Below are positions 42,609-42,672 of a DNA stretch of 42,672 bases, in pieces. The DNA comes from UBA1715 sp964346725 (lineage in GTDB: Bacteria; Bacteroidota; Bacteroidia; Bacteroidales; UBA1715): positions 1 through 42,672 of the forward strand of contig CAYFVM010000016.1 of assembly GCA_964346725.1 (NCBI GenBank). The letters are read 5' to 3'. A program made the translations under genes and the position numbers. Position 1 is the first letter of the stretch, and every line of letters begins with the position of its first letter. The notes under the pieces were generated by a model, which saw only the letters and a program-made list of their open reading frames with translations, made no database searches and was not told where the DNA came from.

Positions 42609-42672
42609 GCATTGGCTCTAACGGACAGCGGTATGTTTTTGTTGCCGACTTCGGAGCTCGCCACTGTCAACC
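42609..42672 (-). repeat. 3' half of another attC-like site at the window edge
   Basis: On the minus strand this reads ...GTCGGCAACAAAAACATACCGCTGTCC then G|TTAGAGCCAATGC. Spacing from the inner GGCAA to the G|TT point (about 24 nt) and the CATA..CG/GC...CCGTTA pattern equal those of the complete site at 39950-40085. The other half lies beyond the right edge, so the arms cannot be tested here. Confidence 0.55.

Larger units (their letters stand above)
39959..42621 (-). mobile_element. integron-cassette-like unit, large (M6 protease + T9SS substrate)
   Basis: On the minus strand the unit starts TTAGAGCCAATGC (42621-42609) and its terminal box is GCACTGGCTCTAAC (40090-40077); 13 of 14 positions are complementary, counting the flanking G. 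Two genes, both in cassette direction, fill the space with 64 nt in front and 18 nt between them. At 2663 bp it is large for a cassette and carries two genes instead of one. Confidence 0.6.

Noticed and set aside
1..42672. CRISPR array or cas genes
   Set aside because: No set of regularly spaced direct repeats was seen and no Cas protein motifs occur.
37318..42672. Integron integrase or tyrosine recombinase gene
   Set aside because: None of the reading frames in the accessory region has the R...HxxR...Y recombinase pattern; the cassettes lack an integrase within the window.

Overview
The window is from the chromosome of a low-GC member of the Bacteroidota, most likely order Bacteroidales. 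The evidence is consistent: TAnnTTTG (-7) promoter boxes before most transcription units, type IX secretion (T9SS) sorting domains and a T9SS plug protein, an unusually long SecA (1110 aa), a Bacteroidota-type GlmU-like protein, and the mannosylglucose phosphorylase + cellobiose 2-epimerase pair known from Bacteroides fragilis. No rRNA and no phage genes are present. I know of no way to name the species from this sequence alone.

Positions 1-37317 are ordinary core genome. The window opens with the tail of a T9SS-secreted protein. A tight four-gene run follows: mannosylglucose phosphorylase, cellobiose 2-epimerase, T9SS plug, engB. Next is an ilvD-ilvB-ilvN operon with a well-formed transcription attenuator: a 15-residue leader peptide with nine Leu/Ile/Val codons, then mutually exclusive antiterminator and terminator hairpins. 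After that come a lipoprotein/outer-membrane-protein pair, a MORN-repeat protein and a TPR protein, then nnr (NAD(P)HX repair), a DivIC/FtsB protein, a flavin reductase, mdh, argF with a CPBP protease, tRNA-Met, a GH43 glycosidase, an SDR + aldehyde dehydrogenase pair, secA, and lon with a GlmU-like gene on the minus strand. A divergently transcribed UbiD-family decarboxylase, a beta-propeller/SpoIIE sensor phosphatase, tRNA-Ser, the rpsF-rpsR-rplI ribosomal operon and tRNA-Gln complete this part.

From about 37318 to the right edge the character changes. This accessory region starts directly downstream of tRNA-Gln. It holds a hemolysin III-family membrane protein, a decayed IS3-family insertion sequence joined to a truncated secreted-protein gene, and on the minus strand two units that look like integron gene cassettes. 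Between the cassettes is an attC-like site about 136 bp long, with 20-nt inverted arms (17/20 paired) bounded by a ...CTAAC / GTTATG... pair. Each cassette's 3' box is complementary to that same cassette's own 5' end (GTTAGAGCC for one, GTTATGTGCC for the other). This is what excision and insertion of circular cassettes at G|TT would leave. The larger cassette (about 2.66 kb) carries a secreted M6-family metalloprotease and a small T9SS substrate. The smaller carries an unrecognised membrane-anchored protein with an apparent frameshift. No integrase is in the window, so this resembles an integrase-less attC cluster. It is the most unusual part of the window.
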